A DNA stretch of 39,777 nucleotides from Chloroflexota bacterium (GCA_028876375.1 JAGWSB010000016.1:1-39777); one strand, 5' to 3'; counted from the stretch's first letter, positions 14,003 through 23,921 are shown. The notes: a model not told the origin generated them from the letters alone. Program-made: numbers and translations.

Positions 14003-14866
14003 ATGACCGTTCAGCCCGTTCGCGTCGCCGTCATCCCCGCCGCGGGCCTCGGGACGCGCTTCCTGCCGGTGACGAAGAGCGTCCCCAAAGAGCTCCTCCC
14101 GCTCGTCGACGTGCCGATCATCGACGTCGTCGTGAGCGAGGCGGTCGCCGCGGGCTGCGACGAGATCGTCGTCGTGACCGCGCCGGGTAAGGAGCCGCTC
14201 GACGCGTACTTCCGCCCGAACGCGCGCCTCGAGGAGAGGCTCGCCGCCGAGAAGCGCGACGGCGACCTCGCGCTGGCGCGCCGCGGCGAGACGGTCCGGG
14301 TGACGTGCGTCCCGCAGGACCGCCCGCGCGGCAACGGCCACGCCGTGCTCTGCGCGCGGGAGGTCGTCGGCCGGCGCCCGTTCGTGATGATCTGGGGCGA
14401 CGACGTCGTCTTCGCCCAGGAGCCCGTCGCGGCGCAGCTCATCCGCGCGCGCGAGCGACAGGGCGGGGGCAGCGTCGCCGGCGTCGTCCGCGTCCCGCCG
14501 GACGAGGTGCGCAAGTACGGCGTCGTCGAGGGCGAGCCGGTCGCGGAGCGCACCTGGCGGCTGCGACGCATCGTCGAGAAGCCGGAGCGCCCGACGAGCG
14601 ACCTCGGCGCGGTCCACGCGTACGTGCTCGAGCCCGAGATCTTCGACGTGCTGGCGTCGCATCCCGCGGGGCGCGGCGGCGAGATCTGGCTGAGCGAGGC
14701 CGTGAGCGTGCTCGCCCAGCGCGCGCCGGTGTACGCGTACGAGTTCGAGGGCGAGCGCTACGACGCCGGAGACCGCGCGGGCTACGTGAAGGCCTTCATC
14801 CGCGCCGCGCTGGAGCGGCCGGAGATCGCCGCCGACGTCCGCGCGTGGCTGCGCCAGCGCCTTTAG
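14003..14866 (+). CDS. galU: UTP-glucose-1-phosphate uridylyltransferase
   Basis: 287 residues. Makes UDP-glucose from UTP and glucose-1-phosphate. The nucleotidyltransferase signature [19 protein letters not shown] is at the N-terminus, with GNGHAVLCA, the metal site region [16 protein letters not shown] and the C-terminal [19 protein letters not shown]. The ATG is preceded by GAGG at 5 nt and also by TGTAGCGT at 9 nt, so it may have its own promoter or be read from murJ-galK. Its TAG stop begins the -10-like TAGCGT before lepA. Confidence 0.95.
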   Translation: MTVQPVRVAVIPAAGLGTRFLPVTKSVPKELLPLVDVPIIDVVVSEAVAAGCDEIVVVTAPGKEPLDAYFRPNARLEERLAAEKRDGDLALARRGETVRVTCVPQDRPRGNGHAVLCAREVVGRRPFVMIWGDDVVFAQEPVAAQLIRARERQGGGSVAGVVRVPPDEVRKYGVVEGEPVAERTWRLRRIVEKPERPTSDLGAVHAYVLEPEIFDVLASHPAGRGGEIWLSEAVSVLAQRAPVYAYEFEGERYDAGDRAGYVKAFIRAALERPEIAADVRAWLRQRL

Positions 14867-14869
14867 CGT
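14864..14869 (+). promoter_or_regulatory. Candidate -10 box (TAGCGT) for lepA
   Basis: TAGCGT plus 7 nt precedes GTG 14877. The TAG is the galU stop, so the match is partly explained by the stop codon. Confidence 0.3.
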
Positions 14870-14876
14870 CTGTGTG

Positions 14877-16688
14877 GTGAGCGACGCCCAGCAGCGCATC
14901 CGCAACTTCTGCGTCATCGCGCACGTCGACCACGGCAAGACGACCCTCTCCGACCGGCTCCTCGAGCTGACGGGAACGGTCGCCGCGCGGCAGATGCGCG
15001 ACCAGATGCTCGATTCGATGGACCTCGAGCGCGAGAAGGGCATCACCATCAAGGCGCGCGCCGTCCGGATGGAGTGGACCCACGACGGCTCGAGCTACGA
15101 GCTGAACCTCATCGACACCCCCGGCCACGTCGACTTCAACTACGAGGTGAGCCGCTCGCTCGCGGCGTGCGAGGGCGCCGTCCTGCTGGTGGACGTGTCG
15201 CAGGGCATCGAGGCCCAGACGCTGGCGAACGCGTATCTCGCCGTCGAGCAGGGCCTGGAGATCATCCCGGTCATCAACAAGGTCGACCTGCCGAACGTCG
15301 ACCTCGATCTCGTGCGCGAGGACCTCCGCTCGACGCTCGGATTCAAGGACGAGGAGATCCTCCTCTCCTCGGGCAAGACCGGGCTCGGCGTGCGCGAGAT
15401 CCTCGACGCCGTCGTGACGCGCGTCCCCCCGCCGAAGGGCGATCCCGCCGCGCCGCTGCGCGCGCTCATCTTCGACTCGCACTACGACCCCTACCGGGGC
15501 GTCGTCGCGCACGTCCGCGTGGTCGACGGCGCCGTGGCGGTCGGCGACCAGATGCTGCTCATGGCGACCGACAAGCAGGGCGAGCTCCTCGAGCTCGGCA
15601 CCTTCGCGCCGGAGGCGCGCCCGTGCGAGCGTCTCGCGACGGGCGAGGTCGGCTACCTCGCGACGGGCCTCAAGACCGTGCAGGACTGCCACGTCGGCGA
15701 CACGGTGACGCTCGCGGACCGCCCCGCGCGCGAGCCGCTCCACGGCTATCGCCCGGCGAAGCCGATGGTCTTCGCCGGCATCTACCCGACCCGCTCCGAC
15801 GACCACCCCGCGCTCCGCGACGCGCTGGAGAAGCTGAAGCTCAACGACGCGTCGCTGGTGTACGAGCCCGAGACCTCGCAGGCGCTCGGGTTCGGCTTCC
15901 GCTGCGGGTTCCTCGGCCTCCTCCACATGGAGATCATCCAGGAGCGCCTCGAGCGCGAGTACGACCTCGACATCATCGCGACCGCGCCCTCCGTCGAGTA
16001 CCAGGTGCTCACCACGCGCGGAGCCGAGGTGCCCATCGACAACCCGGCGATGCTCCCCGATCCGACGACGATCGCCGAGACGAGGGAGCCGTGGATGAAG
16101 GTGACGATCATCGCGCCCACGCAGCACGTCGGCCCGGTCATGGAGCTGGCGCAGGGGAAGCGCGCGACGCTCGTCGAGATGACCTACGTCGACCCGACGC
16201 GGGCGATGCTGCGCTACGACATGCCGCTCAGCGAGGTCATCGTCGACTTCTACGACCAGCTCAAGAGCCGCTCGCAGGGCTACGCCTCGCTCGACTACGA
16301 GCTCGCGGGATACCGCGCCGCCGACGTCGTCCTGCTCGAGGTCCTCGTCGCCGGCGTGCCCGTCGACGCGCTGTCGACGATCGTCCACCGCGAGCGCGCG
16401 CCGTACGTCGGGCGGACGCTCGTCTCCAAGCTCCGCGGCCTCATCCCGCGGCAGCAGTTCGACGTGCCCATCCAGGCCGCCATCGGGGGCAAGATCGTCT
16501 CGCGCGAGACGGTGAAGGCGCTGCGCAAGAACGTTCTCGCGAAGTGCTACGGCGGCGACATCACCCGCAAGCGCAAGCTCCTCGAGAAGCAGAAGGCCGG
16601 CAAGAAGCGGATGAAGATGGTGGGCCAGGTCGAGATCCCGCAGGAGGCCTTCCTCGCCGTGCTCCGGGCGGGGGAGGAGACGGCGTGA
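14877..16688 (+). CDS. lepA: Elongation factor 4 (LepA)
   Basis: About 603 residues, the normal length. Ribosome-associated GTPase that helps subunit biogenesis and back-translocation. G1 AHVDHGKTT, the switch region [11 protein letters not shown]3 DTPGHVDF and G4 NKVDLPN are in place, followed by domains II and III ([16 protein letters not shown]) and the LepA-specific C-terminal domain with [21 protein letters not shown]. Two tandem GTG codons (14874, 14877) can start it; the second is 7 nt after TAGCGT. Its stop overlaps the next GTG as GTGA, placing it first in a lepA-unknown-hemW unit. Confidence 0.96.
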   Translation: MSDAQQRIRNFCVIAHVDHGKTTLSDRLLELTGTVAARQMRDQMLDSMDLEREKGITIKARAVRMEWTHDGSSYELNLIDTPGHVDFNYEVSRSLAACEGAVLLVDVSQGIEAQTLANAYLAVEQGLEIIPVINKVDLPNVDLDLVREDLRSTLGFKDEEILLSSGKTGLGVREILDAVVTRVPPPKGDPAAPLRALIFDSHYDPYRGVVAHVRVVDGAVAVGDQMLLMATDKQGELLELGTFAPEARPCERLATGEVGYLATGLKTVQDCHVGDTVTLADRPAREPLHGYRPAKPMVFAGIYPTRSDDHPALRDALEKLKLNDASLVYEPETSQALGFGFRCGFLGLLHMEIIQERLEREYDLDIIATAPSVEYQVLTTRGAEVPIDNPAMLPDPTTIAETREPWMKVTIIAPTQHVGPVMELAQGKRATLVEMTYVDPTRAMLRYDMPLSEVIVDFYDQLKSRSQGYASLDYELAGYRAADVVLLEVLVAGVPVDALSTIVHRERAPYVGRTLVSKLRGLIPRQQFDVPIQAAIGGKIVSRETVKALRKNVLAKCYGGDITRKRKLLEKQKAGKKRMKMVGQVEIPQEAFLAVLRAGEETA

Positions 16689-17152
16689 AGATCGAGCCCG
16701 AGCTCGAGCATCCCGCTCAGGGCATCGCCTCGGCGTTCCTGCGCGCCATCGTCGACGACGACGCCGCGGCGGTCTTCGAGCGCCTCTCGCAGCGCACGCG
16801 CGGGCTCCTCGAAGGCCTGCACGCGGCGCGCAGCGGCGGCGCGCTCGTCGCCGAGCGCGACGTCGCGGCCGTCGTCGCGCCGCTCCGCACGTCGGTCGTC
16901 GCGGCGCTCGGCGGGGTCGAGCGGATCGGCCGCTTCGGCGTCTCCGGCGCGCGCGTCGTCGACCGGCACACCGCGTACGTCCTGCTCCTGGCCGACGTCG
17001 AGAAGGAAGGCCTCCTCACGGAGGACGACTGGCGGCCGGCCCACCTCCTCGCCTTCGTCCACGAAGCGCGCGACTGGGTGGTCGACCTCGAGCGCACCGC
17101 GGCGCTCTCCGCCGACGCGGAGCTCCCGGACCCGCTGGGGAGCGTGCGGTGA
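16685..17152 (+). CDS. Conserved-context protein of unknown function between lepA and hemW
   Basis: 155 residues, no signal peptide or TM segment. The start GTG overlaps the lepA stop (GTGA) and its own stop overlaps the hemW start (GTGA), so it is translated inside the lepA-hemW unit. The sequence begins with a helix-rich part ([21 protein letters not shown]), has a central [18 protein letters not shown], and ends with a strand-rich part ([25 protein letters not shown]). The layout, a helix with a small-residue loop followed by a sheet, resembles NTF2/SnoaL-like alpha+beta folds, but that is only an impression. I do not recognise a family. GC3-rich codon use supports it as real. Confidence 0.75.
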   Translation: MKIEPELEHPAQGIASAFLRAIVDDDAAAVFERLSQRTRGLLEGLHAARSGGALVAERDVAAVVAPLRTSVVAALGGVERIGRFGVSGARVVDRHTAYVLLLADVEKEGLLTEDDWRPAHLLAFVHEARDWVVDLERTAALSADAELPDPLGSVR

Positions 17153-18312
17153 GGGGCGTCTCGCTCTACGTGCACGTGCCCTTCTGCGCGTCGCGCTGCC
17201 CCTACTGCGACTTCGCGACGGCGCCCGCGACGTCGCCCATGCGCGCGCGGTACCTCGAGGCGCTGGCGCGCGAGATCGAGCGCGAGGGGACGGCCCTCGG
17301 GCGCCCGCGCCTGCGCAGCGTGTTCTTCGGCGGCGGCACGCCGAGCCTGCTCGACCCGCCGGAGGTCGCGCGCCTCGGCGACGCGATCCGCCGCGGCTTC
17401 GCCGCCCGGCCGCGCCCGCGCGAGGTCACCGTCGAGGCGAACCCCGCCACGCTCGACCGCGCGCGCCTCGACGCCTGGCGCGGTCTCGGGCTCACGCGGC
17501 TCTCTCTCGGCGCGCAGTCGCTGTCGCCGCGCGGGCTGCGCGCCCTCGGGCGCACGCACCAGCCGGAGGACGTGCCCGCGGCGGTCGAGGCCGCGCGGTC
17601 GCTCGGGCTCCGCGTCGGGATCGACCTCATCTTCGGCTGGCCGGGGCAGTCGATCGACGAGTGGCGCGACGACGTCGACGCCGCCGTCGCGCTCGGGCCG
17701 GACCACCTCTCGTGCTATCCGCTGGAGCTCGAGCTGGAGCCCGAAGCGAGCGTCGTCAACTGGCCGGGCGGAGGCTGGACGGCCGTCGAGCGGTGGCGGG
17801 AGGCGGCCGCGGCGCGGCAGCCCGACGACCGCGGCCTCGCCGTGCGGTACGCGGTCGCGGAGCGGCGCCTCGCGCGCGCCGGCTACCGCCACTACGAGAT
17901 CTCGAATTGGGCGAAAGAGGGCGCGGTCTGCCTGCACAACGCGACGTACTGGCGCAACGGCGCGTGGCTCGGCGTCGGCGCCGGCGCGCACTCGCACCTC
18001 GAGCGCGTGCGCTCCCACCGCCCGGTCGCGCTCGCGCGCTACCTCGCGGACGTCGAGCGCGGCGCGGCGCGGATCGTCGACGACCGTAGCGACGAGGCCG
18101 TCGACGGCGCGATGCTCGCGCTGCGGCGCGACACCGGCATCGACCTCGCCCGCTTCGCCGTTCGCTGCGGCTCCGACGCGCGGGAGCGCGTCGCGCGGGC
18201 GCTGCGCGGCGTCGACGGCCGCGGGCTGGTGCGCTGGACGGGCGATCGCGTGACGCTCACGCCGCGCGGACGGATCCTCGCGAGCGAGGTCTTCGTTCGA
18301 CTGTTGCCGTGA
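17149..18312 (+). CDS. hemW: Radical SAM protein HemW-like (haem chaperone, formerly oxygen-independent coproporphyrinogen oxidase family)
   Basis: 387 residues. The radical SAM motif CASRCPYCDF (CxxxCxxC) near residues 13-20 follows YVHVPF, as in HemW/HemN. Next come FFGGGTPSLL, EANPATL, LSLGAQS, and the HemN_C region with HYEISNWAKEG and NATYWRNGAWLGVGAGAHS. HemW lacks the extra N-terminal cysteine of true HemN and is thought to deliver haem; this protein begins directly at the radical SAM barrel and sits after lepA, as HemW genes often do. The GTG start overlaps the preceding stop. It is followed by a GAGGGG/CCCCTC hairpin. Confidence 0.92.
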   Translation: MRGVSLYVHVPFCASRCPYCDFATAPATSPMRARYLEALAREIEREGTALGRPRLRSVFFGGGTPSLLDPPEVARLGDAIRRGFAARPRPREVTVEANPATLDRARLDAWRGLGLTRLSLGAQSLSPRGLRALGRTHQPEDVPAAVEAARSLGLRVGIDLIFGWPGQSIDEWRDDVDAAVALGPDHLSCYPLELELEPEASVVNWPGGGWTAVERWREAAAARQPDDRGLAVRYAVAERRLARAGYRHYEISNWAKEGAVCLHNATYWRNGAWLGVGAGAHSHLERVRSHRPVALARYLADVERGAARIVDDRSDEAVDGAMLALRRDTGIDLARFAVRCGSDARERVARALRGVDGRGLVRWTGDRVTLTPRGRILASEVFVRLLP

Positions 18313-18328
18313 TCGATCACGAGGCGTC

Positions 18329-18348
18329 TGAGGGGCCGAGCCCCCTCA
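18329..18348 (+). terminator. GC-rich hairpin after hemW
   Basis: TGAGGGG / CCCCTCA, a 7-bp stem with a 6-nt loop, starts 16 nt after the hemW stop. No T run follows, so termination is only possible, not shown. Confidence 0.35.
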
Positions 18349-18428
18349 TCGTCTCTTGCGTGCGTCGCGTGGACGCGCTATGCCTTGCGCGCGTTGGAAC
18401 GACACCGATGAGCGCTGTGGGAGGCGAC

Positions 18429-18782
18429 ATGCAGGACGAGACCACCGGGACGAACTGGGGTCAGGGTGAGCAGGAGCCGGGATCGATCTGGCCCGCGCCG
18501 CAGCCCCCGATGCCGACCCCGCCGATGCCGGCGACCCCCGCACCGAAGCCGAGCGGCCGCAAGTCCACCGCGCGCAAGAAGACGACGGCGCGCAAGAAGA
18601 CCACCGCACGCAAGGCGACCGCGCGCAAGAAGACGACCGCACGGAAGAGCACGGGGCGCCGCAAGAGCACCGCGCGCAAGAGCACCGGGCGCAAGACGAC
18701 ACGGAAGACGACGCGTCGGTCGACGGCGCGCAAGGGCACGCGGAAGTCGACGCGCAAGAGCACGCGCCGCCGGCGCAAGTAA
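18429..18782 (+). CDS. Histone H1-like Lys/Arg-rich DNA-binding protein
   Basis: 117 residues. The first 40 are acidic to neutral and Pro-rich (GSIWPAPQPPMPTPPMPAT). From about residue 42 to the end the protein is a run of degenerate 5-6-residue repeats of the ARKKT / ARKST / GRKT type, ending in RRRRK. Such tails are found in bacterial H1-like proteins and in C-terminal extensions of HU, and bind DNA by charge, probably compacting the nucleoid. GGGAGG 4 nt before the ATG at 18429 decides that start over 18309 and 18408. The stop is followed by a strong intrinsic terminator. The function is inferred from composition only. Confidence 0.8.
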   Translation: MQDETTGTNWGQGEQEPGSIWPAPQPPMPTPPMPATPAPKPSGRKSTARKKTTARKKTTARKATARKKTTARKSTGRRKSTARKSTGRKTTRKTTRRSTARKGTRKSTRKSTRRRRK

Positions 18783-18801
18783 CGATCGGGCAGCGACGAC
18801 G

Positions 18802-18833
18802 AAAGAGCCGCCGAGAGGCGGCTCTTTCCTTTA
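18802..18833. terminator. Intrinsic terminator shared by two convergent genes
   Basis: AAAGAGCCGCC - GAGA - GGCGGCTCTTT: a perfect 11-bp stem with a 4-nt loop, ending in a T-rich tail on the plus strand. It begins 19 nt after the histone-like stop. Because the left arm begins with A residues it can also serve the minus-strand bL37-like gene, whose TAA lies in the tail. Confidence 0.9.
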
Positions 18834-18938
18834 GTTCCTCTTACCGCGGCCCATTCCCGGCTTGCGGCCGTGGTTCGCTCTCTTCGAGCGCCAGCCGAGC
18901 TTGCCGGTCGTCTTGCGCTTCTTCTGACCCTTGCCCAT
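18831..18938 (-). CDS. Small basic ribosomal protein, bL37-like (35 aa)
   Basis: A 35-residue, very basic ORF too short for the track. It starts MGKGQKKRKTTGKLGWR and contains SKRANHGRKP, a motif I recall from the tiny actinobacterial 50S protein bL37 (ANHGKRP-type). bTHX is an alternative because of the MGKG start. GGAAGGTGG lies about 5 nt before the ATG, and the stop lies beside an intrinsic terminator. In its frame the codons are GC3-rich, whereas the overlapping 176-aa frame loses GC3 here, which supports translation of this small frame. It overlaps the end of that upstream gene by 98 nt. The family name is a recollection, not a search result. Confidence 0.6.
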   Translation of the reverse strand: MGKGQKKRKTTGKLGWRSKRANHGRKPGMGRGKRN

Positions 18939-19371
18939 CCGCGCCACCTTCCATCGTGAAGAGCTGGAGCTGCAGGACGCGCGTCGGGGGCGCGATGAGC
19001 TCCGTCACCAGCCATTGTCCTACGCCGGCGGCCGACGCATCGGCCGGTCGGCCGAGCTTCGCGCGGACCGCGGCGAGGCGCTTGCGACCGGTGCGCTCGT
19101 CGACCCCGGCGACGCGGCAGGCGTCCGCATGCGAGCGCTCCAGCACCTCGCGGAGGACGAACAGCGAGAGGTCCTGCCCGCGCAGCGCGTGGCGGCCGAC
19201 GAGCTCGCGCAGTCGCGCGCCGGACAGCCGCCCGCTCGCGATGCCGGCGCGGATCGCCGCCGCCGCGTCGCCGTCGACGTCCGCGACGCGCAGCAGCGCC
19301 GCGACCTCGCCGTCCGGAAGCTGGCGGATCGCGCCGAGCGTGTCAAGGGATCCGCCGCCGACGTCGTCCAT
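18841..19371 (-). CDS. Unknown protein, overlaps the bL37-like ORF
   Basis: 176 residues from ATG 19371. The body is rich in Ala/Arg/Leu helices. The segment SHADACRVAGVDERTGRKRLAAVRAKLG has the spacing of a helix-turn-helix, so DNA binding is possible. Codons have strong GC3 up to about base 18950; after that the frame continues for about 35 codons with poor GC3 while the bL37-like frame becomes GC3-rich. Hence the last residues (EEAQDDRQARL...) look like a read-through tail across the small gene. Divergent from the Crp gene with 49 nt between starts. I do not recognise the family. Confidence 0.6.
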   Translation of the reverse strand: MDDVGGGSLDTLGAIRQLPDGEVAALLRVADVDGDAAAAIRAGIASGRLSGARLRELVGRHALRGQDLSLFVLREVLERSHADACRVAGVDERTGRKRLAAVRAKLGRPADASAAGVGQWLVTELIAPPTRVLQLQLFTMEGGADGQGSEEAQDDRQARLALEESEPRPQAGNGPR

Positions 19372-19407
19372 GGGGTCGCCAATGATGCACCGTGTGTCCA
19401 GCGGCGG

Positions 19408-19413
19408 TACCGT
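19408..19413 (+). promoter_or_regulatory. Candidate -10 box (TACCGT) for the Crp-family gene
   Basis: TACCGT plus 7 nt precedes the ATG at 19421; no ribosome site intervenes. It sits in the 49-nt divergent gap. Confidence 0.45.
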
Positions 19414-19420
19414 TCGCCGC

Positions 19421-20131
19421 ATGCCGGACGCCGCCATCGCCCAACGGCTGCGGCGCTTGCCTCTCTTCGCGCGGCTCTCCGACGAGGAGCTCGCCGATCT
19501 CGCCGCGCGCATCCGGCTGCGCCCGTACCGCCGGAGCGAGGTCATCTTCCGCAAGGACGACCCCGGGACGCACCTCTACCTCGTGCTCGAGGGGGCGGTG
19601 AAGATCTCGCTGCCGGGCGAGTTCGGCCAGGAGGCGCTCGTCGCGATCATGCGCGCGGGCGACTTCTTCGGAGAGCTCGCGCTCTTCGACCGCAGCCCGC
19701 GGTCGGCGAGCGCCGTCGCGCTCGAGGACACGCGCGCCGCGCTCCTCGCGGGCGAGGAATTCCTCGCCTTCCTCGAGCGGCACCCGACGGCCGTCCGCGT
19801 CGTTCTCGAGACGCTCGCGCGCACCATCCGCCGTCTGTCGGACCGCGTCGAGCACCTCACCTTCCTCGACGTCCCCAGCCGCGTCGCGAAGTACCTCCTC
19901 GACCTCGCGCACGAGAGCGCCGCCGTCCCGGTCGGCGCGAGCGCGGCGCCGGCGGCGCCCGCGCTCGAGCTCAGCCTCACGCAGGACGAGCTCGCGGCGT
20001 TCGTCGGAGCGTCGCGCGTGTCGGTGAACCGCGTCCTCGGCGACCTCGAGCGCCGGGAGATCGTCGGAGTGCGCCGGCGGCACATCGTCATCAAGGACCC
20101 CGACCGCCTGGCCAAGGAGATCCGGTTCTGA
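19421..20131 (+). CDS. Crp/Fnr-family transcription regulator
   Basis: 236 residues. Residues about 12-130 form a cyclic-nucleotide-binding beta-roll with the phosphate cassette FGELALFDRSPRSASA, whose Glu and Arg are those that hold cAMP or cGMP in Crp. A long helix and a winged HTH follow (LSLTQDELAAFVGASRVSVNRVLGDLERR, about 178-210). No Fe-S cysteines of Fnr are present. ATG 19421 gives a standard N-terminus (QRLRRLPLFARLSDEEL); the 391-aa track ORF is an extension over the divergent gene. It shares TGATG with the receiver gene, so the two are coupled. Ligand and targets are unknown. Confidence 0.9.
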   Translation: MPDAAIAQRLRRLPLFARLSDEELADLAARIRLRPYRRSEVIFRKDDPGTHLYLVLEGAVKISLPGEFGQEALVAIMRAGDFFGELALFDRSPRSASAVALEDTRAALLAGEEFLAFLERHPTAVRVVLETLARTIRRLSDRVEHLTFLDVPSRVAKYLLDLAHESAAVPVGASAAPAAPALELSLTQDELAAFVGASRVSVNRVLGDLERREIVGVRRRHIVIKDPDRLAKEIRF

Positions 20132-20565
20132 TGGCGAAGAAGAAGCCTCTCGTCCTCATCGTCGAGGACGACTCCGACCTCGGCCTGTCGATCGTCGAGT
20201 ACCTGAAGGAGGAGGGGCTCGACGCGAAGCTCGCGCGCGACGGGGATCAGGCCATGCGGATGGTCGACTCGCTGTCGCCGGCCGTCGTGGTGCTCGACCT
20301 GATGATGCCGAGGCGGGACGGCTTCAGCGTCCTGCGCGAGCTGCGCTCCGACGGCCGCATCGCGACGCTCCCGGTCATCGTCGTCACCGCGATCTTCGGC
20401 CTGTCCGAGCGCCTCTACGCCACCGAGCTGGGCGCCGCCGACTACGTGACCAAGCCCTTCAAGCTCGACGAGCTGCTGTCGCGGATCGTCGGGCTGCTGC
20501 CGGCCGAGGCGCGGCCGGCGGGGGCGCCCGAGCAGGCGCCGAAGAGCGGCGGCGGCGCTTCTTGA
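20131..20565 (+). CDS. Single-domain response regulator receiver
   Basis: 144 residues. One CheY-like receiver: acidic pair VEDDSD, phosphoacceptor Asp in VVVLDLMMP, switch Thr in VVTAIF and Lys in TKPFKLDEL, then about 20 flexible residues and no output domain. It is translationally coupled to the Crp-family gene (TGATG), so it may relay phosphorylation to it or to a distant partner. No kinase is adjacent; the nearest is about 16 kb away. Its TGA stop lies inside the -35 hexamer of the hrcA promoter. Confidence 0.88.
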   Translation: MAKKKPLVLIVEDDSDLGLSIVEYLKEEGLDAKLARDGDQAMRMVDSLSPAVVVLDLMMPRRDGFSVLRELRSDGRIATLPVIVVTAIFGLSERLYATELGAADYVTKPFKLDELLSRIVGLLPAEARPAGAPEQAPKSGGGAS

Positions 20566-20591
20566 CGCTGGCGTCGAGGGCCTGATAGCCT
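20562..20591 (+). promoter_or_regulatory. Sigma-A-type promoter of hrcA-grpE-dnaK
   Basis: TTGACG (20562-20567), an 18-nt spacer, then TAGCCT (20586-20591). This is the best -35/-10 pair in the window. The expected transcription start falls at or just inside the CIRCE left arm, so repressor binding would block initiation directly. Confidence 0.75.
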
Positions 20592-20593
20592 CG

Positions 20594-20620
20594 TTAGCAC
20601 TCCCGAGGGGAGAGTGCTAA
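20594..20620 (+). promoter_or_regulatory. CIRCE operator (HrcA-binding site)
   Basis: TTAGCACTC - 9 nt - GAGTGCTAA, a perfect match to the CIRCE consensus. The right arm ends on the A of the hrcA ATG, and the 9-nt spacer (CCGAGGGGA) holds the ribosome-binding purines, so the operator covers both the transcription start and the ribosome site of its own repressor gene. Confidence 0.96.
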
Positions 20621-21414
20621 TGGCCCAGAAGACACCCTATCGGCTTCCCGAGCTGGCGCCGCGGCAGCGGGACATCCTGCATGCCGTCATCCGCGAGCAC
20701 CTGGAGAGCGCGCATCCGGTCGCGTCGGCCGCGCTGGTCCAGCGCTACCGCCTGCCGGTGTCCTCGGCGACGGTGCGCAACGAGCTCGCGATGCTCGAGG
20801 AGCTCGGCCTGCTCACGCACCCGCACACGTCGGCGGGCCGCGTGCCCACCGACCTGGGCTACCGCTACTTCATCGAGAGCCTCATGCCGCGCCCCGACAT
20901 CGACGAGGACGAGCGCGTCACCCTGAGCCACCAGTTCCGGCAGGCGCCGGACGACACCGCCGACCGCCTGCGCCTCGCCGCGTCGACGCTCGCGCGTCTC
21001 ACGGCCGAGGCGGCGATCGCGACGTTCGACGCCGTCGTCGACCTCGACCGCGTCACCTGGACGCGCGAGATCCACTACGAGGGCGTCGAGCTCGTCCTCG
21101 AGCAGCCGGAGTTCGAGCGGCGCGACCTGGTCCGCGAGGTGATGGCGCTCCTCAACGACCGGGCGCTCCTGGCGCGGGTCCTGCCGCTGGGCCTCGGCGA
21201 GGGCGACGTCGCCGTGACCATCGGAGGCGAGCTCGCGGTCGAGGCCCTGCACGCGTTCGCGCTCGTGGTCGGGAGGTACGGCTCGCCCGAGCGCCCCGCG
21301 GGGTACGTCGGGGTCGTCGGTCCGCGGCGCATGGACTACCGGCGCACCATCGGCGCCGTCCGTTACATCGGTGAGCTCATGAGCGACCTCGTGGGCCCCG
21401 CCGGGGGTGCGTGA
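20620..21414 (+). CDS. hrcA: Heat-inducible transcription repressor HrcA, shortened
   Basis: 264 residues; HrcA is usually about 335-345. The N-terminal winged helix is intact (LAPRQRDILHAVIREHLE, SSATVRNELAMLEELGLL, HTSAGRVPTDLGYRYF). The C-terminal part is also recognisable (GVELVLEQPEF, VTIGGE, YVGVVGPRRMDY). The segment between LARLTAEAAIAT and the EGVELVLEQPEF region is missing about 75-80 residues, which in HrcA structures holds part of the GAF-like domain and the inserted dimerisation domain. The join is in frame with normal codon use, so this looks like a natural short form, not a frameshift. CIRCE overlaps the start; the gene autoregulates and controls grpE-dnaK. ATG 20620 is preferred over GTG 20614, which lies inside CIRCE. 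Confidence 0.92.
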   Translation: MAQKTPYRLPELAPRQRDILHAVIREHLESAHPVASAALVQRYRLPVSSATVRNELAMLEELGLLTHPHTSAGRVPTDLGYRYFIESLMPRPDIDEDERVTLSHQFRQAPDDTADRLRLAASTLARLTAEAAIATFDAVVDLDRVTWTREIHYEGVELVLEQPEFERRDLVREVMALLNDRALLARVLPLGLGEGDVAVTIGGELAVEALHAFALVVGRYGSPERPAGYVGVVGPRRMDYRRTIGAVRYIGELMSDLVGPAGGA

Positions 21415-21942
21415 TGGACGATCCCATCGACGCCCAGGCGACCGACCTTCAGAACAAGGTCGACGAGCTGACGCGGGACCTGCAGCGCGTCGCCGCGGAC
21501 TTCGCGAACTACCGCCGCCGGAACGAGGCGGAGCGCTCGGACTTCGCGCGCTTCGCCAAGTCGGAGCTCATCGAGAAGCTGCTCGAGGTGCTCGACGGCT
21601 TCGACCGCGCGCTCGAGACGGTGCCCTCGGACTACCGCGACGCGCCGTGGGTCGAAGGCATCTGGCTCGTCGAGCGCAAGCTGCGCGACATCCTCGCCGC
21701 GGAGGGGCTGGAGGCCGTCGGGTCGGTGGGGAAGCCCTTCGATCCGTACGTGCACGAGGCCATCGCGCACGTCGATTCGTCGGAGCCGGAAGGCACCGTC
21801 GTCGACGAGGTGCGCAAGGCCTACAAGCTCCACGACCGCATCCTGCGGCCCGCTCTCGTCACGGTCGCGAAGGGGCCGCGCGGGAGCACCGACAGCAACG
21901 ACAACAACGACACACGCGCGCGCGGAAAGGGGAACAACGGCC

Positions 21943-21950
<8 letters not shown>
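21414..21950 (+). CDS. grpE: Nucleotide exchange factor GrpE
   Basis: 178 residues from ATG 21414, which overlaps the hrcA stop (TGATG); GTG 21411 is the alternative. The N-terminal half is a long coiled coil ([29 protein letters not shown]), followed by the beta-wing that contacts DnaK ([45 protein letters not shown]). A short polar Asn/Asp/Arg tail ends the protein. It releases ADP from DnaK. Overlaps dnaK by 8 nt. Confidence 0.95.
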
Positions 21951-23853
<1,903 letters not shown>

Positions 23854-23854
23854 C

Positions 23855-23921
23855 CAGGCTCGCGGCTTCGCCGCGTGCATCGTCTGAGCGCGCGCGGGAC
23901 CGGCGACGCCGGATCCCGCGC
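23855..23921. repeat. Two-hairpin intergenic repeat, copy 2 (between dnaK and dnaJ)
   Basis: Second copy of the element at 10829-10896, starting with the last base of the dnaK TGA region. The second hairpin is extended here by GCGCGCGGGA / TCCCGCGCGC around CCGGC-GAC-GCCGG, keeping the single unpaired A. It may damp transcription into dnaJ or protect the dnaK mRNA 3' end; there is no T tract. Confidence 0.6.

Noticed and set aside
18540-18780. Short repeats resembling a CRISPR or minisatellite
   Set aside because: The repeats are codons of ARKKT/ARKST units, unequal in length, without spacers of constant size, and within a frame that has a ribosome site.
20620-21414. Frameshift explaining the short HrcA
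   Set aside because: Codon bias and frame are continuous across the join and no missing HrcA segment is seen in other frames.
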